In this document: positions 8,222 to 17,931 of the stretch, piece by piece
Layout: each line of letters opens with the position of its first letter
Position numbering within the stretch: position 1 is the stretch's first letter
Source of the DNA: Terana coerulea
Lineage: Eukaryota > Basidiomycota > Agaricomycetes > Polyporales > Phanerochaetaceae
Direction of reading: 5' to 3'
DNA length: 17,931 bases
NCBI GenBank assembly: GCA_024811115.1
Contig: JAKOGH010000406.1
Coordinates: forward strand, 1-17,931
Position numbers and translations under genes: made by a program
Notes under the pieces: model-generated
What the model saw: the letters and a program-made list of their open reading frames with translations, nothing else
Databases searched by the model: none
Told to the model about the DNA's origin: nothing

Positions 8222-8763
8222 TGTCACAAATTTCCCTTAGCGCTAGTTCACAGCGCTTAAAGTGTAACATCAAGTCACGGGACATGTCACCAAGTCGTCA
8301 CACAGTGTTACAAGATGCTGGATCAGTTTGCCATGTGCTTATTGCATGGACATCAGGGATATGCCTTATATAAACATAGAATCCAGGACTCTGGTCTGAA
8401 ACTGTTCTGGACTATGACATCATGGACTGATAGTGTACAGTAGCTCGATTAGGACATCTAGATAGTGTTGATGTTAGCATGATAGTTAGGTCAGATCTGA
8501 TAAGGGAGTTAAAGCAGTGGTATGCTCTAGAGCCTTAGTCAGATGTCACCTGACTGTATCAGTCAGCATATGGTATTGGAGGCCTTAGATAGTGTCTGGG
8601 GTCCCTTTACACATGTATATAAAGAGGCTGGTCTGTGGGCTAAACCCCAGACTCAACAACATTGTTGATTCATATCTACTTTACTAGCTCTACTTAATTC
8701 CCTCTGCTTTCCCCACCTCTTTTCAAGTCATCCCAGCAGGTGAGTATTATAGTTTTGTGATAT
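8222..8763 (+). mobile_element. Solo LTR, copy 1 (LTR retrotransposon remnant)
   Basis: About 540 bp matches 13551-14103 at very roughly 80% by eye, in the same orientation. The sequence starts TGTCACAAATTTCCC and ends ...TTTTGTGATA, so its termini are the inverted pair TGTCAC/GTGA(C)A expected of an LTR; the last C has become T. Homology stops abruptly on both sides. A TATA box (TATATAAA, 8616-8623) sits about 140 bp before the end, as expected for an LTR promoter. No convincing target-site duplication was seen (CCTAT before, TACTA after), and no primer-binding site or gag-pol follows. The downstream sequence is unlike that after copy 2, so this is read as a solo LTR. Confidence 0.75.
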
Positions 8764-9586
8764 ACTAGTATCAGGAGTCTGAGTAGTTCCAGGGGTCCTA
8801 TATTACTTGTATATATACCAGCCTGAATATGCTAAATATCAATAAGTTTAGTCATTCTCATTTTTCACTGTGCATAATATAAGAGCACTAGCAATGAGCT
8901 TTAAAGCTGTAAATAAAAGTGGGTATATTTGAGCTGGTTTTAGCTAGGTCGCAGTGCTGTTTGGCCTTACAAATGAGTTTGTGGGGCTCTAAAATGAAAG
9001 GCAAGCTACATTTGCATGAAGCCACAGCATGCATATAAGTCTCAGCGCATTTTGGCGGTCAGAGCCTCATTAGAGCCCGTCATTTACAGCAAGTGTGCCA
9101 TTTTACAGGCTGGTGCACTGCAAAATGGCACAAAACCCTAAGAGAAATCAGAAAACGAATGACGAAATTCACCAATATCATGATATATGCTATGTGTGAA
9201 GCTAAAGAGCATCTGACCATGGTAAAAAGGTGATTTTATTGTTATTGGTGGACAGTTGCCTTATTTAGCAACTGTGGGCTCTCAGGGTTCTTTTGCACTT
9301 ATTTATATTTGTGGTAACCAATGTGTGCTTTGGCTTTGGTATTTCCAGAATGTTTTAATGCTGCCTTGAGAACAGCAAAATGGATGAAGCTGAAGACAAA
9401 GAACAACATTAACTTGCATTTATCTCTTTATACCTTGTTCTGAATGCTAAATAAGCTCGTGTTCTGTGCGTCACCTGCCACTGCCACCTCTACTTAATCT
9501 GTCCTGAACTCTTACCAAATCCTCGCTCAAACACTGCTTGGCAGGCTCTATAAGCCAGTCAAAGTGACCACGCATTTATTACAACA
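8764..9586. other. AT-rich DNA between LTR copy 1 and the transposase relic
   Basis: No gene was recognised. It contains one good hairpin: TGTGCCATTTT at 9094-9104 with its exact reverse complement at 9122-9132 and a 17-nt loop. Part of this stretch may be the 5' flank of the transposase element, but no terminal inverted repeats could be placed. Confidence 0.4.
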
Positions 9587-10636
9587 ATGGACATCAACAC
9601 TGCAATATTCAATTATCTTCTAGAAGCCAGCTTTGCCCTTGTCTAGGATATCACAGTCATAACTCGGAGTAACACCAACACTTAGGGTTGTTTTTGACTT
9701 GGAGCAAGATTCTTAGATGTGACTAGTGCACTTGCACTGTATCTACACTACATCAGCTCAACTATGACTGAAACGGCACTGGCTAAGATCTTTGCTCTCA
9801 TTCCTTCCACAATAAATCAGTACATTTCACTTGGACTTTGCTACTGCAGATCTTACAGCACATCCCAAAGAGTGCAATTTGGTATTTTTAAGACTATAGG
9901 CATGGTGGAAATGAATTTGATGCATACAGCAGACTTATAATGGTGTGTGGACTATATTGTACTACTGAGATCACACTAACATCTGTAAGTGGTGCAGAAA
10001 CAACATCCACTGCTGAATGGCACCATTGGTAGTATGAATGGGCTCAATCTCACAGTCACCACATCATCAGATCCCATTATAAAGAATTCAACATACAGCA
10101 GCTAGCTGCACTTACATGTATGCAGTTGCATCTTCCCATTTTCCCTTGAAGTGAGCATTGTAATTGCTGCTGCTATGCTTGTGCTGAAGGACCAATACAA
10201 GGAATAATTATTATTGCCCAAACTAACACATCTGGTAGCTGGCATGACTCTCACGTTATACGTTTAATCTACCAAAAGCTGAACCGGGATACGCCAGAGG
10301 GATATTACCTCGTTATAGACACAGCATTTTCTAGTGGTAGCATTGGGTCTGCCACTAAAATTCGGGTGCCCATGAAGATCAACATAGTGCTCCTGACTGA
10401 CCAGGAGGAATACTAGCAGCTCCTTGCTTTCAATAATGAGCTGATATCCTTTTTGGCAATTGGCTAAGTGGAGGATACATGCACTTTAAAGCTCCTTTGA
10501 TTGGCTGCATGTACCTTTGGATGTCAATGATGATATTGGGCAAGCAGACCTCCTAAAGGTTTGTCCATGTTTGAATAATGTTTGTGCTCTTTACATGAGG
10601 ATCAATCAAATACAAAATGTCTATGAGCCAATCTAG
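9587..10636 (+). pseudogene. DDE_Tnp_4 (PIF/Harbinger-like) transposase, decayed
   Basis: This is the remains of a cut-and-paste DNA transposase of the DDE superfamily type abundant in Agaricomycetes. Reading along the plus strand one meets, in family order: MDINTAIFNYLLEASFALV, LGARFLDV, TSALALYLHYISSTM, LAKIFALIPSTINQYISLGL, NEFDAYSRLIMV, QKQHPLLNGTIGSMNGLNL, GSWHDSHVIRLIYQKL, TPEGYYLVIDTAF, then VPLDVNDDIGQADLLKVC and INQIQNVYEPI before TAG at 10634. The length, about 350 codons, is near complete. It cannot be functional: there are stops at 9644 (TGG to TAG), 10103 (TGG to TAG) and in the EEY-stop-QLLAF segment, several frameshifts, and the first catalytic Asp (usual GSxDG) is Asn at 10037. 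The Asp of SWHDS (10246) is kept. The family is confident; the element's ends are unknown. Confidence 0.85.
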
Positions 10637-13545
10637 AGATTATCAGATGAAGCGTTATAAAACAAGTTTGAACACATGTTATTTTCCAAAATTTGGCACG
10701 GTGACCGCATTGCCTGCTTTTACTTCGATTCTTAGTGTGTTTATTTATAAGAAGATAGAATTATTTGTAATTGAAGTGAGCATACAGAGGGTATATATAA
10801 ATATGGCAATTGTAGAGAGTCCAGATAAGAATCAAGCAATTAGTTAGCAGTCCATAAGTCTAGGGTATAGGTTATAATAAATGGCTACAATAAAGCAAGC
10901 ACTTACTCCTCATCTGCAGGTGGAGGTGGAGGTGCTCAACAGCTATCACTTGCAGAGATATCAAGAGAAAAATGAGCAGTACAAGCATGACTGGGGGTGA
11001 TATTGCTAGTGACGGTATAGGTGATATTCTCAGAAATGGCTGAATTAGAATGCAGATCAAGACCAGACACAGTCAGAGCAAGCATATCCAGATCATTGCC
11101 CAACATAGTTAAAGAAGTATGAGCAAGCCTGAGAACAAGCCGAGATGGACTGGGAAAACAAAGGAAGATGCAATAGTAAAAGCTGAAGAGGTAAGTGTCT
11201 CATCAAACTGACTGCCAACTAAGAAGGGCCAGCATGAGAAGAGCTAGCATGAGAAAGATAAGCCAGCTGTGATCATACACTATAGTTCATGTAGAGACGG
11301 TGCTCATAGATGGCAATGTGCTCCGAAGACTTGATGCCTTTTATGCTGCTTACCAAAACTATTCAGTTAGTGACGCAGCAGGCATATAGTTGTCATAGCC
11401 ACCAGTTGACATTAGAGCAGAACAGTGCTGACATGTGCTAGGGGCCAGGAGCAGAGGGCGGGCTGGATAACAACGTCAGGCTGTGAGGTAATATGCTTAA
11501 GCTCATCTTTATCAAATCACGTAGAGGCTGGCTGATTGAGCAAAGGTGTGACCAGCTGGTAGCCACAGAACATTAAGGTGATTTGCAAGCAGCTATTGAA
11601 GCTAAAGCTCTTGCTCAGCCCTGGTCTGCCCTTTGAGTTTCAGTGCCGAGCCAGTTCTGAAGTGTTGTTGCCCGAGCACACCTGCACAGCTGAGTGGATA
11701 GAAGCTCAATTATGGACAACTCCTGACACTGAGTATGCCGCACCTCATTGTGCGCTGCCTAGGTGTGTAAGCTGAAAGTAGACGTGATGGTGTTGGTTAA
11801 ACTTTGGATGACAGCTGGGCAAGAGCACTTGGTTGCAGGGAGGGCAATAAAAGTGGAGGATGTTGTTGATCTGCTAGTAAGCTGCATGCACGTCTTCTTG
11901 ATCTGTGGTACGTTGTCCCTGTCTTCTAACTTATTACCAGAGATCTTAATGCATATGTTAGAGCTTACATGGTGTAAATGTTGCTGTTATCATTAATAGC
12001 AGAGTCATCAAGAGTGCACGTATTGGCCCTCTCATTGATTAGCTCATTGATTTTCTAGGCACTCTTGACAAAGGCGGGCACAGTTGCGCTCTTTATAGGC
12101 TTTGGAGTGCGCACTATCTATGTAGCTAAGTTTTAAGTGCTATAATCACATTTATATATTAACAAAGATGACTTACTGAGTCCTACTTCAATTAAAGGGC
12201 TTTCTCACTATGCTCAAGGTGTCTATATCCTGTAGCCCACAAGTTGAATTTTTGCAGACTTTAGCCTATTTGTTGGGCCTGAGTAGAAGAGCTGCCGATT
12301 AATACGACAAGTCAATAGAGATTGGCTGGGTTGTATTTTGATGTCTCAGGCTGCTGACTGTGCTTTGAAGCAGCAGTAGATAAAGAGGCTGAAGGTCGGC
12401 CAGATGAGCATACTCATTTCTTCTCCTTCGACTGGCCTTGATGATTAGAGGCCTTCAGCTTCAGCTTTAAGCCTACTGAACTGGCAGCTAGGGCCTCTCG
12501 GAGATGCCAATTGACGCCTTTTCCCTATAGCAAAAGATTCAATAAGTATCCTCAGACTGTGTTGAAGGACACTGAAGGTGCTTACCTTTTCTACCTTAAC
12601 TGTTACACACTTGCCTTTGTTCTCTTGACAGCAACCCTCAACACCCTTTCCCAAGGCAGGATAAAAAGTGAGCATATGTATTATACCAAGAATGTGTGCA
12701 GTATTTACTTTTTCCTTTGTGCGCAAATGCGAAAACAAGGCATCATCGGTGAAGTTTGGGATTGGTATGGCTCAGCATTGAGTGGGAGCCGAACAAACTT
12801 GAGTCACCTGCATCAATATTGTTTCAACTAGACTGCAGATTCAACACTTGACTTAGACCGGGCTCAGCATCAATGCGGCTAGCAAATGCCAGTGCATACA
12901 GTTTGGTAAAGCTGATATGCTGGCAGAGAAATCTTAATGATGTTAGAGGCTCCAGGGTTGAAAGGTTGAGTAGACAGAAAGAAAGAATGGTACTGAGTGT
13001 GATAAAATGCAGAGACATGTGCAAAGTCCTTCGGAGTACATATGCATAGAAAGGGCATTAGCTTCTTAATAATACTATGGCATCTCATGCTAAATGGCAC
13101 CAACGGACTCCATGCCTACTTGTGAATTGAAGAGATATGTCATTTCTAATGGCGGTGCCCTGCTTGGGGCTCTTATGTATACAGAACAACAATGCTGGAT
13201 AGCCGGACTGCAGCACCTATGCCTTATAGTAGAGTATATATCAGTACAATCTATATACTTACTATAAATACACTTCATATATTAGAATTACTCTGTTCAC
13301 ACTGAACAGACCCAATATGTAGCTTGCCAGGAGCATTACAAGCAGGGCCATTGGCGTTGAAGGGAGTTTGATTAGAGAAAATTAGTAAAAGAATATGAGA
13401 GTAGAAGCAAAGAAATGTGAGCAAGTGAGATTGAAGGGATTAACGAAGTGCATAATTTGACTGGTGCTTCAGTGAGATTTCCAGGCCTTCTTATTTTCTG
13501 CTCAGAAATACTTCAGCTATTTTGTACTAGTTACTCTTATACTTG
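10637..13545. other. Long stretch without a recognised gene
   Basis: No gene, RNA or complete element was identified. Open frames reach 106 codons (12511-12831, plus) without a recognisable family. There is a purine-rich strand over about 13355-13445, and near-inverted GAGGCTGAAGG / CCTTCAGC words lie around 12385-12465. It may be heavily decayed transposon DNA, including the 3' part of the transposase element, but I cannot show that. Confidence 0.4.
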
Positions 13546-13550
13546 CTAGC
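13546..13550. repeat. Target-site duplication, left copy (CTAGC)
   Basis: CTAGC immediately precedes the TGTCAC start of LTR copy 2 and is repeated exactly at 14104-14108. Confidence 0.75.
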
Positions 13551-14103
13551 TGTCACAAATTTCCCTCAGCGCTAGTCTACGGCGCTAGAGTGTATCAAGT
13601 CGCGGGCACGTTACCCAGTCGTTACAACAGCGTTACAAGATGCTGATCAGTTAACCATGCGATAGACGCATGGTTATCAGGATATGCCTCATACTGACGT
13701 AATCATGGACTCAGTTCTGGATTTTTTTCTAAATTATGACCTCACCACGAGGTCACTATGACATCGTGTACTGATAGTGTACAGTAGCTAGATTAGGACA
13801 TCTAGATGGTGTTGATGTTAGTATGATAGCTAGGTCAGATCTGATAAGGGAGTTAGAGCAGCGGTATGCTCAGAGCCTTAGTCATGGATCACCTAACTGT
13901 ATCAGTCAGCACATGGTATTGAAGGTCTTAGATAGTGTTTGGGGTCCTCTATACATGTATATAAAGAGGCTGGTCTGAGGGCTAACACCCCGACTCAACA
14001 ACATCGTTGATTCATATCTCCTCTACTTGCTTTACTCAAAGTCCCCTGCTCTCCCCAACCCCTCCAAGCATTCCTAGCAGGTGAGTGTTAGAGTTTTGTG
14101 ATA
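13551..14103 (+). mobile_element. Solo LTR, copy 2, with 5-bp target-site duplication
   Basis: This 553-bp copy starts TGTCACAAATTTCCC and ends TTTTGTGATA, with the TATA box at 13958-13965. It is flanked by perfect CTAGC repeats, which shows that it inserted as a unit and is now a solo LTR, the usual product of recombination between the two LTRs of one retrotransposon. It retains more CpG than copy 1. It holds a 10-bp perfect stem (13652-13661 with 13667-13676) and a segment of about 22 bp absent from copy 1 (around 13735-13757) that contains TGACCTC/GAGGTCA. Confidence 0.85.
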
Positions 14104-14108
14104 CTAGC
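14104..14108. repeat. Target-site duplication, right copy (CTAGC)
   Basis: An exact repeat of 13546-13550 directly after the LTR terminus GTGATA. Confidence 0.75.
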
Positions 14109-15899
14109 CTCTTCAGTGGTGGTTTATTCAGCAAACTTGTGCCATATTTCACTGACAAAGCATAGGTAGCTTGAGGTAGCAGCTCAGATTTATCTCTTTG
14201 CCTCCCACTATACTATGCTATCTATATAACAATTGGCACAGCGCAAATCCAAGGCTTATCATATTAGAAATGCCACCTTCTATACTTAGACAAGTGCCCT
14301 TGGCCAAAGTATGGCAAGAATGAAGAAGTGCACCCTCTCTTTATAAAACCATGTGTTGCAAATGTTTTACTGCAGCACTGACCTGGACCAAAGGCGCAAC
14401 CGTACCTTATATAGATGCGCTGCCTGGTGCTAACATATGTTGGTGAAACCAAATGCAATGCCACAGCAGTGGTATCTTAGCCGCAAGGTTGGAGTACAAA
14501 TATACACCCTCCCGCAGTCTTTTCATAATTTACAACGCACACTTGAGCCCAATCCACCTTTCTATCTTAGTATCTACAGTATTTATAGCTATCTGCTGTC
14601 TGTAAAATCCTTGTAGAAAGTCATCCATTTATATATAACTCGGTTTCTAGTAATACCTCTAATATGCTTAGGTAGCTTTTAATGAATTGCAGTTGTGCAA
14701 TTCTAAATCTTTAACCTCTTGTTTCAAATATTTAGATATGCTATTATTAATCTTTGATAAATCAAGGCCTTGAAAATTTACAGTTTTTTATAGATAGAAC
14801 CTTTTAATAAGCAAGTATTTACAAATTGACAGCTTCCGCAAATTTGTAAGCTATATATACTTTACTATCTAATTTTATGTTAAGAGTTATAATCTGTCGT
14901 TGCAAAAATTAATATAATAAGTGCTGGAGATTTCCAAATCTTGATCAGTTTGCTATTAGGCATAGTACATGAAATATTGATACTTGGCCTTATGATTAGG
15001 ATTACATTGACTAGTAATCCTTCTAATTATATTTGATTTAGTAAATTTGTCAACTTTACAAACACTATATTTAAAATACTTAATGATTGTGTCCATCTAA
15101 TGGCTTAGCCTTTTAGCTAACAACTTTTGGCTTAGCATCATTGGTAACGCTACATTTGTTGCTAAGTTCTTTTTAATTGTGACAGGTTGTCTACTGCAAA
15201 GATTAATAATTTCTAGCCAATTCTTTGAACTAGCATGAGATGTATTTGATAGAGTGTCTTGTAAATATAGATTAATATCATTGCTTATATGCTATGAATT
15301 GACTTTACACTTGCACTGCTATTTCTTGTTATTTTCTTCACATTTATTTGACTTACCTGTATGCATAGGCACCCATGCAAGACTGGCAGCTTAGTAATAT
15401 TAAGAAAGAATAATAAAGAAGCTCAATTTACCTATTAAACAATTATAGTACATTTGCTTATACTGCATAAGATGATTAGGCACTTTTGTTATGCATGATA
15501 GCATCTCATACAATGTAATTCACATTATACACATGGCCACACTGAATAACTAGATATTCGCTATAGCGCTGGAGTCTTACTCTGCTCGAAGAGCTTGGAA
15601 GGGAGATATATTGCGTGAAATATAAAACTAGCTTGATATCTAGCGTCCAATTGTACTATAATAGCTACCTGAGGGGTTATATAGCTTAAGCAAAAATTAC
15701 TAGATGGTAAAGAACTATAAAACAACAGCTAATAAACTAGTGCTACAGCAGATGTCTGGTTGTTCAGTGTGACTACATGTAGTTGATTATATACAGCAAT
15801 AAGAGGTAATAAAATGCCCTTTTAAGCTCAGGGCTGTTATAATTCTTTGATTTACTTCAGTCTATATTAGGCAGTCCCAGACTGGTGTTTTTTTAGTTC
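14109..15899. other. Very AT-rich DNA without a recognised gene
   Basis: No gene was recognised. A 66-codon minus-strand frame (14464-14264) has several Cys residues but no family I know. TGGCTTAGC occurs twice near 15100-15140, and a palindrome CGCTATAGCG lies at about 15559-15568. The low G+C fits old repeat-derived DNA. Confidence 0.4.
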
Positions 15900-16047
15900 T
15901 CTTTAATTTTAGCGCAAACCGGCAGAGACTGGAACTAGAAACTGGGACCAAAACCAGACCATTCTGAGATCAGATTGTGGCCTAGTTCTTAAGTGGTTCT
16001 GTCTTGGTTCTACTCATTGGTTCTAAGTAGTCTTAGAACTGGGCTCT
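15900..16047. repeat. Degenerate GGTTCT/AGAACC repeat with palindrome
   Basis: Words such as ACTGGAACTAGAAACTGGGA and CCAAAACCAGACC (about 15928-15962) are followed by GGTTCT words in the opposite sense (about 15994-16025). A perfect palindrome, GTTCTAAG-TAGT-CTTAGAAC, lies at 16020-16039. Helicase homology stops right at this segment, so it may be an insertion, an element terminus, or the product of a rearrangement. Confidence 0.5.
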
Positions 16048-17396
16048 CAAACACTGGATTGCTTTGCTAATTGCTAATTGCTGTTCTTTAACAGAAGTTA
16101 TTGCATGTACTGTAGACCGTATTTCACTAGCATATAATATGTTTTCATCTATAGCTATAGATAATGAGGCAAAGTTGCTAGCAAAAATGATAGTTATGCC
16201 TCTAAAAGGTTCATACTCTTTTTATAACCAAGCACATTCTCTCAAAGGTTCTATATAGGCTTGGGCAGTCAAACATTGATACTTTATCTAGGAAAGTTTA
16301 ATCACCATACTGCATGTTCTCAAAGGCTGCGGATAAAGCAGAGCTATTTTTTCTTCTCAAACTTGCTTAGCTTTAATAATAAATGATAGACAGAGCCAAA
16401 TATCAAAGCTGCTGCAGCACCAGTTAGAGCTACACAAAAAAATCTATATGCTTTATTGCTATTGTTAAAGTGATAAACAGGTACTTTGATACCTTGTGAT
16501 TTTTGTTTCTCCAAAATACATTTTAAATTGCTTTCCTGATAACTTGCTAGCATGATTTGCAATTATATTAAACGCTTTTTGCTTTTTATTTAAGCTAAAC
16601 TTAGCAACAGCTCTCTTGATTAATTTCTGTGCTTTTACTATTGGTGCTTTAAAGTTACTAATGAGATAAGATTTGTCAACTGCCTTTACTATCTTTGACA
16701 ATCTGTTCAAACTTGTGCAATGCTTTTGCATGTCATTTTGCTAAAATAGCATCTCTCTTAGCTTTTAGCAATGTACTCCAATAATGATTAGTTTTATTAC
16801 CACTGTTTTGGCTAGAAATGCCAGTTATTACTGTTTTGTCCTTATTTTCTGGCTTGTTTAAAGCACTACTATAATACAGCAACCTTTCAGCATTTCACAT
16901 CTGTAATAGCTTTCTAATTTGCCTACTAGACAATTAATTGTATTTATCAGCAATATACTGTGTATCTTTCCAATTTAGACTGAATAGTGCTCCAGTATTA
17001 TAGTGAAAACTGTTCAAGTGGTCTTGCAAGTCATAAGTCAAGTTAAAAGGTATATTTTCAGCATGTAACCCCTTTTTCACAGCTTCTGCAAAGCTATGTC
17101 TGGTATTATTGCATTTATACATCATATAGAGGAATTTCATCAGCTGTGGTTGCCTTTTAGTAAACTTGTGGTTAAGGAAAGTCTCATTTTATGGGCAACT
17201 TTTGCTTTTCAGATTTTTACCAGACCTCCAGGGGTTAAAGTGAGCAGCATTGTCATGCAATAATCTTTATAGTTTCTTTTGTCTTTTTAAGCAATACACT
17301 ATCAATAAAGTCAAGCACTTAAACTTGTGCTTCAGAGTATAACCTTACTTTGTGTGATTTATGCTGTGGATATTCAGGGTGAAAAAGAAGCTCAAG
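16048..17396 (-). pseudogene. Helitron-type Pif1-like helicase, decayed and truncated
   Basis: This is the remains of the superfamily-1 DNA helicase carried by Helitron rolling-circle transposons of basidiomycetes. On the minus strand the blocks appear in family order: LLFHPEYPQHKSHKVRLYSE (near 17390), RNYKDYCMTML, FNPWRSGKNLKSK (near 17240), FTKRQPQLMKFLYMMYKCNN, KAKRDAILAK, FSLNKKQKAFNIIANHASKL (near 16600), EKQKSQGIK, KAYRFFCVALTGAAAALIFG (near 16420), FLDKVSM (16274-16294), GITIIFASNF (near 16190) and a last AISKAI (near 16060). The P-loop, normally GGTGKS, is reduced to EKQKS; the motif-II Glu is Lys; and GDFAQLPP is lost. There are many frameshifts and stops. Motifs after III are missing because homology ends at 16048. 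Any Rep domain would lie beyond 17931. Confidence 0.8.
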
Positions 17397-17931
17397 TTAA
17401 TAAATAGCAAGGTTCTTGCTCAAAATCACTTAGCCTTGCAGCTGCATCTTTTCCTTGGCTTCAGTAAACAGATTTTGCTATGAAAACTCATTATCTTCAT
17501 CATTTGATATATCTGAGCTATAATATCCAGATTCAGGATTTATTTGAGGCAAATCTTAGTAATATGATATATTATGCTTTTTCCAAATATATCTACAGCT
17601 TCTCAACCATTTCAAGTAAATTTACTTTCCAAGTTTTATTCACGTCAGTTCTAGTGAATAAAAGTTTGTAAGTTTATACCAATGCATTTATAGTTTATAA
17701 TCTTATCACTAAAAACTCTTCATTTGTTTATATTATGAATAACTTTGGATTTTCATCTTCTTTCATACTTTCTAACCTAGTTATGTAAGCAAATATCTTT
17801 GTATTGGTCTAGCCTGGAAATATAGTCTATAACATTGTTGTAACCTATCATTTTATTGCCAATTTTTGAACTCCTACCTTTTCTAGAGATGGTTTTTTAT
17901 CTCGAGTCATTTTTAATATTTAACTTCTAAA
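17397..17931. other. AT-rich DNA upstream of the helicase relic
   Basis: No further homology could be read on either strand. By position it should be more of the Helitron coding region (minus strand), but decay or intervening sequence hides it. The 63-codon plus-strand frame at 17480-17671 looks like chance. Confidence 0.35.

Noticed and set aside
8222..14103. An intact 5.9-kb LTR retrotransposon bounded by the two direct repeats
   Set aside because: Copy 2 has its own perfect CTAGC target duplication; there is no gag-pol, primer-binding site or polypurine tract, and the interior holds an unrelated DNA-transposon relic.
16064..16258. Plus-strand 64-codon open frame
   Set aside because: It lies opposite helicase motif II/III remnants on the minus strand and has no homology of its own.

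Overview
The window looks like nuclear DNA of a mushroom-forming basidiomycete (Agaricomycetes). The evidence is a GC-rich gene split by about 50-nt GT-AG introns, whose protein is a Rad2/XPG (GEN1-like, 'PIN domain-like') nuclease of the kind common in those fungi, followed by about 15 kb of progressively AT-rich DNA full of decayed transposons of basidiomycete type. No rRNA, tRNA, CRISPR array or bacterial-type operon was seen.

Layout. (1) 49-2887, minus strand: the only convincing host gene, a Rad2/XPG-family structure-specific nuclease. Its catalytic acidic residues are present and three short introns can be placed by homology, but the reading frame breaks by -1 at four homopolymer runs. 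Directly upstream (2888-3006) is a cluster of GTCACA/TGTGAC words that includes a perfect 11-bp inverted repeat. (2) 3007-3994: a unit of about 1 kb bounded by two inverted, imperfect copies of a 150-bp sequence. (3) 3995-5830: unrecognised intergenic or repeat DNA with two further inverted-repeat pairs, one of them coding-like, and part of a dispersed 14-bp-core repeat. (4) 5831-8221: no recognisable gene, a GC-rich island (6830-7245) and a second cluster of the 14-bp-core repeat. (5) 8222-14108: two same-orientation solo LTRs of one family (the second with a perfect 5-bp target-site duplication), with a dead DDE_Tnp_4 (PIF/Harbinger-like) transposase between them. (6) 14109-17931: very AT-rich DNA containing the wreck of a Helitron-type Pif1 helicase on the minus strand, broken off at a GGTTCT-like degenerate repeat.

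The parts do not form a functional pathway. The picture is the edge of a gene-bearing segment next to a transposon graveyard in which LTR, PIF/Harbinger and Helitron elements have accumulated and decayed. I found no convincing undescribed system. The points most worth checking are the homopolymer-linked frame breaks in the nuclease gene, the 1-kb long-inverted-repeat unit beside its promoter, and the solo LTR pair with unequal CpG loss.
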